Shown: piece after piece, positions 51,506 to 59,533 of the stretch
Position numbering within the stretch: position 1 is the stretch's first letter
Layout of the letters: each line of letters begins with the position of its first letter
NCBI GenBank assembly: GCA_965200355.1
Contig: OZ241351.1
Location: 1,054,001 to 1,118,000 of the forward strand
Source of the DNA: Bin18 sp965200355
Lineage (GTDB): Bacteria; Desulfobacterota; Binatia; Bin18
Length of the DNA stretch: 64,000 bases
Direction of reading: 5' to 3'
Program-made: the position numbers and the translations under genes
The notes under the pieces: model-generated
What the model was told of the DNA's origin: nothing
The model's database searches: none
The model's input: only the letters and a program-made list of their open reading frames with translations

Positions 51506-52879
51506 ATGGCAGCGCAGACGACATCTCCCGCAGTTTCAGCCCCCCTGCCCCAGGGTCCCCTGCCCCCGCCTTCCCTCGAACATCTCGTCATTCAGGCCGA
51601 GTTGGGGCAGGACGAGATGGTGCGGACGGGAATAGCCGGCCTGCATCCGGAGGACACCGCCGCGCTGTTGAATGTGCTGGAAGAGCCTGAGCTGAAGTAT
51701 AAAGTGTTTGGCTTCCTGGCCGCCCCGCAGGCCGCCGCAGTCCTGAGCCTCGTTTCTGCCCACACCAAAGACGGTCTGGTCGAACGTCTGTCGGATGACG
51801 GGCTCGGGGACTTGGTCGAATATCTTGACTCGGATGACGCCACTGACCTGCTGGCCTCCCTCTCGGCCCGCCGCGCCAAAGCGGTCCTCGACGAAGTGCC
51901 ACCGGGCCTGTCTGACGAAGTGACCCAACTCTTGCGCTATCCCGAAGATACGGCTGGCGGGATCATGCAGGTTGAGTATATGGCCGTGTCCCAAGGCACG
52001 CGCATTGACCAGGCGATTGAGATTATTCGCAGTCGGAGCGATGAAATTCCAGATATCCACAGCGTCTTTATTGTTAATCAGACCAATCGCCTCGTCGGGG
52101 TGCTCCCCCTGCGGAAGTTTATTCTGGCTCGCCCGGCTGACCGCGTTGAAACGGTTATGGACCAACAGGTCATTGCGGTCCGGGCAGACCTGGACCAGGA
52201 ACAGGTCGCTCAGATGTTTAAGAAATATGACCTGATTTCTCTGCCTGTGGTCGATAGTGCAGAACGCTTACTCGGGCGGATTACGGTCGATGACGTGGTG
52301 GATGTCATGGAAGAGGAGGCGACGGAAGATATCTATAAGCTCGCCGGTCTGGACGAAGAGGAAGAAGTGCTGGACTCGCCCTGGCAGGCTATCCGGCTGC
52401 GTTTGCCCTGGCTGGCGCTCAATTTGGTGACGACCACGCTGAGCGCCCTGGTCATTGCTTTTTTTGAAGGAACGATTCAGCAAATGGCCATTGCCGCGGC
52501 CTTTATGACCATTGTGGCCGCGCAAGGGGGAAATGCCGGCGTGCAAACGCTCACCGTCATTGTTCGGGGCATTGCGCTGGGGGAAGTCCCCCTGGCACAA
52601 ACCCAGCGTGTGTTAGCCAAGGAACTGACCATAGCGTTGGGGAATGGTCTGACCCTGGGCGGTGCGGCCGGCCTGATCGCCTACCTGTGGCAGGGCGATG
52701 CGACCCTGGGCGTCGTGCTGGCCCTGGCCCTGCTGGCCAACCTGATTATCGCCGCGTTTGTCGGCAGTATGGTCCCCCTGACGCTCCGCCGTGTGGGGGT
52801 TGATCCGGCGGTCGCCTCAAACGTGTTTGTGACCGCGTGTACCGATATTTTCGGCTTTTTGGCTTTTTGGGTATTTTAA
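51506..52879 (+). CDS. mgtE: Magnesium transporter MgtE
   Basis: A 457-residue protein from the ATG at 51506. N domain repeats (LVEYLDSDDATDLLASLSAR, LLRYPEDTAGGIM) are followed by two CBS domains (SVFIVNQTNRLVGVLPLRKF; LPVVDSAERLLGRITVDDVV). The membrane domain has FFEGTIQQMAIAAAFMTIVA, the pore motif AAQGGNAGVQTLTV and the final SNVFVTACTDIFGFL. It is a Mg2+-gated channel. The N-terminus carries an extra Pro-rich segment. No M-box is recognised upstream. Confidence 0.94.
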   Translation: MAAQTTSPAVSAPLPQGPLPPPSLEHLVIQAELGQDEMVRTGIAGLHPEDTAALLNVLEEPELKYKVFGFLAAPQAAAVLSLVSAHTKDGLVERLSDDGLGDLVEYLDSDDATDLLASLSARRAKAVLDEVPPGLSDEVTQLLRYPEDTAGGIMQVEYMAVSQGTRIDQAIEIIRSRSDEIPDIHSVFIVNQTNRLVGVLPLRKFILARPADRVETVMDQQVIAVRADLDQEQVAQMFKKYDLISLPVVDSAERLLGRITVDDVVDVMEEEATEDIYKLAGLDEEEEVLDSPWQAIRLRLPWLALNLVTTTLSALVIAFFEGTIQQMAIAAAFMTIVAAQGGNAGVQTLTVIVRGIALGEVPLAQTQRVLAKELTIALGNGLTLGGAAGLIAYLWQGDATLGVVLALALLANLIIAAFVGSMVPLTLRRVGVDPAVASNVFVTACTDIFGFLAFWVF

Positions 52880-53236
52880 CCCTGTTTTTACACTTTCTCT
52901 GAGGTGCGGACTCTGAGGTGCGGATATGCCCAACCCGAGATTATGATCCACACCGCATATTAGTTTGTCTAATAACAATGATTTTTATAATTCAGGTTAA
53001 GTTATCTTCTCAGGCCAATTTGTTCATGCTACAAAGATTCTCATACGGTCAAAAACCGGTACAGATATACATAGCTGAGTTCTCCCCGACTCAGCGTGTA
53101 TCAAGGCCCGCATATACTTGGCGGCCATCATTCATGCAGCTATCCTCGCCCTGTAACATTTGTGTCATAGTCTTTGGCTGAGGTCATACGAGCCGCGCCC
53201 CGTCTCTGTGGGCGCTGTTTTCTGCAAGAGTACACC
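52880..53236 (+). promoter_or_regulatory. 357-bp intergenic region before ACR3: repeat, hairpin, shared motif, Pho box
   Basis: No gene is seen. Contents in order: a 14-bp tandem direct repeat CTCTGAGGTGCGGA (52897-52910 and 52911-52924); an AT-rich motif (52988-53010) that matches 20 of 23 positions of a site upstream of ureG (13176-13198); a hairpin GCTGAGT/ACTCAGC (53074-53080 with 53089-53095); and a Pho-box-like pair (53151-53168). The region probably carries the ACR3 promoter and other control elements. Confidence 0.55.
53151..53168 (+). promoter_or_regulatory. Pho-box-like PhoB site upstream of ACR3
   Basis: CTGTAAC-ATTT-GTGTCAT: two 7-bp direct repeats 11 bp apart with an AT-rich linker, fitting the PhoB consensus (CTGTCAT-N4-CTGTCAC) at 5 of 7 and 6 of 7 positions. 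It lies 68 bp before the ATG. The -10 element at the expected distance is poor. Confidence 0.5.
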
Positions 53237-54487
53237 ATGAGCACCAAACCGTCTCCGTTGAAGCCGTCGCAGGGGCTGAGTGTTTTTGAGCGCTATCTGA
53301 CCGTCTGGGTCCTGTTGTGTATTGCCGCCGGCATTGGCCTGGGGAGTGTTGCCCCGGGTCTGGCGACCTTTCTTGACGGGCTCTCTCTGTATGTTGGTGA
53401 CGCACCGGTGGTCTCGATTCCGATTGCGATTTGTCTGTTCTTCATGATGTACCCCATTATGGTCAAAATTGACTTTGCGGAGGTCATGCGAGCCGGGCAG
53501 AGCGTGTGGCCGGTTGGACTCACCTTGTTGGTCAATTGGGCCATCAAACCCTTCACCATGTATGCGATTGCCGTGTTGTTTCTCGGGACCTTTTTGCTCG
53601 ATTTGATCGGTCCGGATGCCGTTGACCACGTTAAGATGCCGTTCGGCCTCAATCTGCCCGTGGGAGCGCAGTACGGCTCCGGGACCGTGGTGTTGATAGA
53701 CGGCCTCAAGATGCTGGAGGTGCCGCTGTGGCGCAGCTATCTGGCCGGCTGTATCCTGCTCGGCATTGCGCCGTGTACCGCCATGGTCCTGGTCTGGGGC
53801 TATCTGGCCAAGGGGAATGACGGCCTGACGCTGGTCATGGTCGCTATCAATTCCCTGACCATGCTGGTCCTGTATGGCGTATTAGGGGATGTGTTGCTCG
53901 GCATCGGCCGTCTGCCCGTCCCCTGGCAAGCCCTGCTGCTATCCATTGGCGTATATGTCGCGTTGCCGCTGGCGGCCGGCTACTGCTCCCGGCAGTGGAT
54001 TATGCGGACCAAAGGCGAACGCTGGTTCCGTGAGCGGTTTCTGCACTTTCTCACGCCGGTCACCATGAGCGCCCTGCTCATCACCCTGGTCCTGCTATTC
54101 TCCCTCAAAGGGGAAATGATTCTGTCCCGTCCGCTGATGATTGTCTGGATTGCGATTCCGCTCTTCATTCAAACGGTCTTGGTGTTCTTCCTGGCATACG
54201 GACTGGCGAGAGTCCTCAGACTGTCGTACCAGAATGCGGCTCCAACCGCGCTTATTGGTGCCTCCAACCATTTTGAGATTGCCATTGCCACGGCAACCAT
54301 GCTGTTCGGGCTGTCATCCGGAGCCGCCCTGGCGACCGTGGTGGGGGTGCTCATTGAGGTCCCGGTGATGTTATTGCTGGTCCGTTTCTGCCAGCGGACC
54401 GAGGGCTGGTTTGCCGCGCCCGCCCCCCTCCAACCCGCCCAGGAAAGAGCACCCCAGAGAGGACAAACCCCCGCCCAGTCGGACTGA
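53237..54487 (+). CDS. acr3: ACR3-family arsenite efflux transporter
   Basis: A 416-residue ten-TM transporter from the ATG at 53237. Diagnostic segments are FFMMYPIMVKIDF, the conserved cysteine motif GIAPCTAMVLVWGY, and the APTALIGASNHFEIAIA segment near TM9. It exports As(OH)3. No arsC or arsR is in the window. It lies directly upstream of the phosphate-uptake operon and has its own Pho-box-like site. This fits arsenate entering through Pst under phosphate starvation. Confidence 0.92.
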   Translation: MSTKPSPLKPSQGLSVFERYLTVWVLLCIAAGIGLGSVAPGLATFLDGLSLYVGDAPVVSIPIAICLFFMMYPIMVKIDFAEVMRAGQSVWPVGLTLLVNWAIKPFTMYAIAVLFLGTFLLDLIGPDAVDHVKMPFGLNLPVGAQYGSGTVVLIDGLKMLEVPLWRSYLAGCILLGIAPCTAMVLVWGYLAKGNDGLTLVMVAINSLTMLVLYGVLGDVLLGIGRLPVPWQALLLSIGVYVALPLAAGYCSRQWIMRTKGERWFRERFLHFLTPVTMSALLITLVLLFSLKGEMILSRPLMIVWIAIPLFIQTVLVFFLAYGLARVLRLSYQNAAPTALIGASNHFEIAIATATMLFGLSSGAALATVVGVLIEVPVMLLLVRFCQRTEGWFAAPAPLQPAQERAPQRGQTPAQSD

Positions 54488-54558
54488 AAATCAGCATTCC
54501 TGCGGCAGTCGGTCTCCTCCAGACGCGCGCCCCAGTTTTTCACCCATTCATAACCGGC

Positions 54559-54576
54559 CTGTCACCATCCTGTAAC
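54559..54576 (+). promoter_or_regulatory. Pho box before the porin-pst operon
   Basis: CTGTCAC-CATC-CTGTAAC: two 7-bp direct repeats with 11-bp periodicity, 6 of 7 matches each to the PhoB consensus. A possible -10 (TACCCT, 54587-54592) lies 10 bp downstream. A weaker third half-site (ATTCATA) lies one period upstream. PhoB is encoded at the end of the same operon. Confidence 0.75.
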
Positions 54577-54697
54577 AGCCCGAACCTACCCTGGGTATCC
54601 TTCGGCCCGTGAGAGGGGGTGATCTGCGGAAACAGGAGACAGGCGTCAACCGAGGCACTGGAGAGACAAGACTGCAACACTGGAGGAGATAGACTCT

Positions 54698-56113
54698 ATG
54701 AGACAATGGGGATTAGCATTCTGCGTCGGCCTTATTGTGGTTGGGCTGCTGCTGCCACGACCAGCCCAGGCCAAGAATGTGGCCGCCGAGATTTTAGACA
54801 TTCTCAAAGCGAACGGGCAGATCAGCGAGGAGCAGTACCGCGCTCTGATGATTAAGGCCCAAGCCGAGGATGAGAAGGTTGCGGCCGCCTCGGACCTGAC
54901 CCAAAAGGTCGCCGGCTTAGAGAACAACGTCGGGAAGAAGAATTTTCTGGCCGCCTACTGGAAGAGCGGGCTGCGGCTCGACTCGGCCGATGGGCAATTC
55001 AAGCTGAAAATCGGCGGTCGGATCATGAACGACTGGGCCGTCTACAGCACGGACAAAGCGCTGCGCCGGCAGTTTGGCCGAATCGGCCACGGCACGGAGC
55101 TCCGGCGGGCCCGCCTCTATATGGAAGGCAGCGTCTACGGCAACATCACGTACAAGTTTCAGTACGACTTCGCCAGCTCCGACCCCTTCAAGGACGCCTA
55201 TATCCAACTGAAGAAGGTCCCGCTGGCCGGTAATTTTACGGTCGGCCATTTTAAGGAGCCCTTCTCGCTTGAAGAGATGAACAGCAGTAAATACATGCCC
55301 TTTATGGAGCGCTCGCTGCCCAATGTGTTCGCCCGCGGGCGGAACCTCGGGGTCCTGTTGAACCGGGCCTTTATGGAGAAGCGGGCCACCGCGGCGCTGG
55401 GTTTCTTCCGGGAAGGCAACCCGGCTGACACCAGCACGACCTTCGGCAACAGCGGGACATACCATGCCACCACCCGGCTGACGCTCCTGCCCTGGTATCA
55501 GGAAAAGGGCTGCCAGCTGCTCCACCTCGGACTGTCATACCGGCACGCCTTCCACGATACCAGCAATACCAGGCGGTGGCGTCAGCGGCCCGAAGCGCAC
55601 CTCGGCCCGCGGCTGGTGGAAACCCCCAGGTTCAGGGTCGAAGATGTGGACTACTTCAATCCTGAAGTCGCGCTGGTGTACGGCCCGGCCTCGTTACAGT
55701 TCGAGTGGATGAGCGCCCTGATTGACCGCCCCGCGGCAGACGACATCCAGTATGATGGGTTCTACGTCTTCGGCAGCTTCTTCCTGACCGGTGAGAACCG
55801 GGCCTACAAGACCTCCAGCGGGGCGTTCGACCGGGTCAAGCCCAAGAACAATTTCGACTGGCAGGGCGGCTACGGGGCCCTGGAACTCGCGGCCCGCTAC
55901 TCTCTGTTGGACCTGAACGACGAGGACATGAACGGCGGCGAGCTGCGCAACTTTACCTTTGGGGTGAACTGGTATCTCAACCCCAACGTGCGCTTCATGC
56001 TCAACTACGTACGCGCCATGCTGGATGAGGATGACTGCTACTACAAGGGTGGCCTGGGTGACCACTGTGGCGATGCCGATATCGTTCAGGCGCGTCTCCA
56101 GGTCGATTTCTAA
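54698..56113 (+). CDS. Phosphate-selective porin (OprO/OprP family)
   Basis: A 471-residue outer-membrane protein with signal peptide (LIVVGLLLPRPAQAK) and a short helical segment (AAEILDILKANGQISEEQY, trimerisation-like). The OprP-type barrel follows: FKLKIGGRIMNDWAVYST, RRARLYMEGSVYGNITYKFQ, VGHFKEPFSLEEMNSSKY, and the C-terminal strand ending in Phe (VQARLQVDF). It lets phosphate or polyphosphate cross the outer membrane. GGAGGA precedes the ATG. It is the first gene of the Pho-box-controlled pst operon. Confidence 0.92.
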   Translation: MRQWGLAFCVGLIVVGLLLPRPAQAKNVAAEILDILKANGQISEEQYRALMIKAQAEDEKVAAASDLTQKVAGLENNVGKKNFLAAYWKSGLRLDSADGQFKLKIGGRIMNDWAVYSTDKALRRQFGRIGHGTELRRARLYMEGSVYGNITYKFQYDFASSDPFKDAYIQLKKVPLAGNFTVGHFKEPFSLEEMNSSKYMPFMERSLPNVFARGRNLGVLLNRAFMEKRATAALGFFREGNPADTSTTFGNSGTYHATTRLTLLPWYQEKGCQLLHLGLSYRHAFHDTSNTRRWRQRPEAHLGPRLVETPRFRVEDVDYFNPEVALVYGPASLQFEWMSALIDRPAADDIQYDGFYVFGSFFLTGENRAYKTSSGAFDRVKPKNNFDWQGGYGALELAARYSLLDLNDEDMNGGELRNFTFGVNWYLNPNVRFMLNYVRAMLDEDDCYYKGGLGDHCGDADIVQARLQVDF

Positions 56114-56138
56114 CACACACCAGACGGAGGAGGAGAGG

Positions 56139-57107
56139 ATGAAAACACGGAAAATACTGGCCCTCTGTGGAGTGCTGACCCTCAGCGCTTCGCTGGCAAG
56201 CGCTCAGACGATTCAGGTCGATGCCGACCTGCCCCGCTATGAAAAGGTCAGCGGCGTCTCGGGCAACCTGAACAGTATCGGTTCAGACACGCTGAACAAT
56301 CTGATGACCCTGTGGGCCGAAGGGTTCAAGAAGGTCTATCCCAACGTCAATGTCCAGATCGAAGGCAAGGGCTCAAGCACGGCCCCTCCGGCTCTGATTG
56401 AAGCCACGGCCCAACTCGGCCCGATGTCGCGGGCCATGAAGAGCAAAGAGACGGACGCTTTTGAGAAGAGGTTCGGCTACAAACCAACCCCGATTCGGAC
56501 CTCGCTCGACTCCCTGGCCATCTTTGTCAATAAGGACAATCCGCTCAAGGGTCTCAACATTCAGCAGGTCGATGCCCTGTTCTCGAAAAACCGGAAATGC
56601 GGCGCGACCCTGGATATTGTCACCTGGGGCGACTTGGGTCTGACCGGAGACTGGACCTCAGCCCCAATCAGCCTGTACGGTCGGAATTCGGCCTCCGGCA
56701 CCTACGGTTTTTTCAAGAAAAAAGCCCTGTGCAAAGGCGACTATAAGGACACGGTGAAAGAGCAGCCGGGCTCGGCCTCCGTGGTTCAGGGCGTGAGTGA
56801 GGACCAAAACGGCGCCGGCTACAGCGGTATTGGCTACACCACCTCTGGCGTGCGTGCCCTCCCCCTGGGCAAAGAGGATAGCGACTATGTTGCGCCCACG
56901 TATGAGAACGTGGCCGGCGGCCACTATCCCTTGGCTCGCTTCCTGCTCGTCTACGTGAACAAGGAGCCGAACAAAGCGCTCGATCCCTTGACCAAGGAAT
57001 TTCTCAAGTTTGTCCTGAGCAAAGAAGGGCAGGAGATCGTGGTCAAGGATGGGTATTATCCCATGTCTGCCAAGTTGGTGCAGGAAGACCGCGCCGCGTT
57101 GGAATAA
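56139..57107 (+). CDS. pstS: Phosphate ABC transporter substrate-binding protein PstS
   Basis: A 322-residue periplasmic protein from the ATG at 56139 (GGAGGAGAGG upstream). Signal peptide LTLSASLASAQ is followed by the phosphate-binding loops NSIGSDTLNNLM, GPMSRAMKSKE and GRNSASGTYGFF. It captures phosphate for PstCAB. It lies 25 bp after the porin gene. Confidence 0.95.
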   Translation: MKTRKILALCGVLTLSASLASAQTIQVDADLPRYEKVSGVSGNLNSIGSDTLNNLMTLWAEGFKKVYPNVNVQIEGKGSSTAPPALIEATAQLGPMSRAMKSKETDAFEKRFGYKPTPIRTSLDSLAIFVNKDNPLKGLNIQQVDALFSKNRKCGATLDIVTWGDLGLTGDWTSAPISLYGRNSASGTYGFFKKKALCKGDYKDTVKEQPGSASVVQGVSEDQNGAGYSGIGYTTSGVRALPLGKEDSDYVAPTYENVAGGHYPLARFLLVYVNKEPNKALDPLTKEFLKFVLSKEGQEIVVKDGYYPMSAKLVQEDRAALE

Positions 57108-57193
57108 GCGTTCCTCGCCCGCCCCCCGGCTGGCACCTGGCCTCTTGGTTTGCCACTTGTCCTGTCCTCAGAATCACATAAGCTAATCGGATT

Positions 57194-59533
57194 ATGCCGG
57201 AGATGCAGGAACATCCCGCCCAACAGTCAGCGCCGCCCACTGCAAATGGCACCCCCCCGGTCGGCGTCCGTCTCTCGGCGACCGAGGATAAGAGCCGACT
57301 CCAGCGCAAAAAGCTGGTTGATAAGGCCGCGACTCTCCTAATCACCGGGGGGGGCTTTGCCGTTATTCTGAGCATTGCCGCGATTCTTTTTGTGATTGTG
57401 GCCGAAACCTTGCCGCTCTGGAACGCGCCAACTGCCGAACTTGAGACCCCGCCAACTCGGCTGGCCGACCTGGTCGGCAGCGGTCCCCATGCAAAGGTCC
57501 TGGCTCTGGGCATTGATGAATATCGAGAGACCGCCTACACCATTACCCAGGCCGGCACGGTTGATTTTCTTTCCCTCGCCGACCAGCGCCTCCTCCAGCG
57601 CTATGAGGTCCAGTCCTTGCAGGGGCGGCAAATCACCGCTGTGCATTATCGCAACCTGACGCACACGGCCGTGCTCGGCACCGCGGACGGGGTCGTCATT
57701 CCCCTGACCATCTCCTTCCCGGTCTCATTCAAGGGGAAAACCCGCATCAGCACCCCGCGGGTCACAGAAGAAGAGGCGATTGTCCTTGACCCACGCGGCC
57801 GCCCTGTCCGAATGCTCGCCTACCAGCGGGTCAGCGAAGACGAGGAGAAGATGGCCCTGGCCGCCCTGCTCGGCCCCCGCACGCTCCTCTTCCTGTCCCG
57901 AACAACCGAACAATCCTTCCTCGGTGAGCCTCAGGTAACGGAACATCGCCTGGAATTCTCGTCTGCGCTGGATGCGAATGTGACCGCGTTGACGTTAGAT
58001 GCCGAACAGCGGAACGTATTTGCCGCCTTAGAAACCGGTGGCGTGGTCCATTGGGACATCAGCGATGCGGCCGCACCCCAGGTCATGCCGCGCTTACGGG
58101 CGCAGGCTCACCCGCAAGCCCCGGTCCGGGCCATGACGTGGTTGATTGGCGACCGCTCTCTTGTCATGGGAGATGACACGGGGGGGGTGAGCGTCTGGTT
58201 CCAGGTCCGCGACCCGGACAACCCAGCCCGCCTGCCTTTTCGTGAAATTCATATCATGCCGTCTCACGCCGCCGCCATCACGGCCATCTCCGCCTCTCCA
58301 CGCAACAAAGGTTTTGTCACTGGTGATACCAGCGGCACGCTTCGCCTCCAGTACGCCACCACCGAAGCCAGCATGTTGAGCCGCGCCACCACCGGCAGCC
58401 CGATTACGCACCTCGCCTATGCCCCCCGGGCCAATGGCATTCTCGCCCTCAATCAAGACGGGCAGCTATACAACTGGGCGGTTGATAATCCTCATCCAGA
58501 AATCACTCTTTCCTCCCTGTTCGGAAAGATCTGGTATGAGGGCTATGACGCTCCTGACTACACGTGGCAGTCCAGCAGTGGAACGGACGATTTTGAGCCG
58601 AAATTCAGCCTCTCCCCGCTGGCCTACGGAACCTTAAAAGGAACCTTTTACGCCCTGCTGCTCGCCATTCCCCTCAGTCTGGGCGGGGCGCTCTATACCT
58701 CGCAGTTCATGCACCCGCGGCTGCGCAATATGGTCAAGCCCTCGGTTGAGGTCATGGCCGCCCTGCCCAGCGTCGTGCTCGGCTTTTTTGCCGGTCTGTG
58801 GCTGGCACCTCTGGTGGCCGATATGGTGCCGGCCCTGCTGCTGATGTTTCTCGTGCTGCCCGTGGTGACCCTGGGCGCGTCATTGGCCTGGCGCCTGCTG
58901 CCCCTTGATTTTCTCAGCGGCCTGAAACCGGGCGCGGAACTCGTGTTTCTGGGCCCACTGCTCATGCTGGCCGTCTATATTTGCGTCGTGCTGGACAACC
59001 CCCTTGAGGCGGCCTTTTTCGCCGGGGATTTTCCCCAGTGGCTGTACGACACCACCGGGGTCCGGTATGACCCCCGCAACTCCCTGATTGTGGGTTTTGC
59101 CATGGGCTTTGCTGTGATCCCCATTATTTACACCATCTGCGAAGACGCCTTTTCCAATGTGCCGCAGCATCTGATTTCCGGGTCCTTGGCGCTCGGGGCG
59201 ACGCGCTGGCAAACAGCCCTGCGGGTCGTGCTGCCCACGGCCAGCCCGGGTGTGTTCTCGGCGATTATGATCGGCTTTGGTCGAGCGGTCGGCGAAACCA
59301 TGATTGTCCTGATGGCCACTGGCAATACGCCCATCATGGACTTTGATCCTTTTACCGGCTTCCGCGCCCTGTCGGCGAATATCGCGGTCGAAATCCCCGA
59401 AGCGCCCCACGGCGGGACGCTCTACCGCGTCCTCTTCTTAGCCGCCCTCCTGCTGTTTATTGTAACGTTTTTGGTGAATACCGCGGCGGAAGTTGTCCGC
59501 CAGCGCTTACGAGAACGCTATGGACGCATCTAA
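57194..59533 (+). CDS. pstC: PstC permease with large N-terminal beta-propeller-like insert
   Basis: A 779-residue protein. TM1 lies near residues 48-70 (LLITGGGFAVILSIAAILFV). Residues about 75-470 form an extracytoplasmic domain of WD40-like repeats (VRAMTWLIGDRSLVMGDDTG, ITAISASPRNKGFVTGDTSG). The PstC permease follows from about 480, with GTFYALLLAIPLSLGGALYT, EVMAALPSVVLGFFAGLWLA and the EAA-like GSLALGATRWQTALRVVLPT. It forms the channel with PstA. The long-insert form is known in some proteobacteria. Confidence 0.92.
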   Translation: MPEMQEHPAQQSAPPTANGTPPVGVRLSATEDKSRLQRKKLVDKAATLLITGGGFAVILSIAAILFVIVAETLPLWNAPTAELETPPTRLADLVGSGPHAKVLALGIDEYRETAYTITQAGTVDFLSLADQRLLQRYEVQSLQGRQITAVHYRNLTHTAVLGTADGVVIPLTISFPVSFKGKTRISTPRVTEEEAIVLDPRGRPVRMLAYQRVSEDEEKMALAALLGPRTLLFLSRTTEQSFLGEPQVTEHRLEFSSALDANVTALTLDAEQRNVFAALETGGVVHWDISDAAAPQVMPRLRAQAHPQAPVRAMTWLIGDRSLVMGDDTGGVSVWFQVRDPDNPARLPFREIHIMPSHAAAITAISASPRNKGFVTGDTSGTLRLQYATTEASMLSRATTGSPITHLAYAPRANGILALNQDGQLYNWAVDNPHPEITLSSLFGKIWYEGYDAPDYTWQSSSGTDDFEPKFSLSPLAYGTLKGTFYALLLAIPLSLGGALYTSQFMHPRLRNMVKPSVEVMAALPSVVLGFFAGLWLAPLVADMVPALLLMFLVLPVVTLGASLAWRLLPLDFLSGLKPGAELVFLGPLLMLAVYICVVLDNPLEAAFFAGDFPQWLYDTTGVRYDPRNSLIVGFAMGFAVIPIIYTICEDAFSNVPQHLISGSLALGATRWQTALRVVLPTASPGVFSAIMIGFGRAVGETMIVLMATGNTPIMDFDPFTGFRALSANIAVEIPEAPHGGTLYRVLFLAALLLFIVTFLVNTAAEVVRQRLRERYGRI

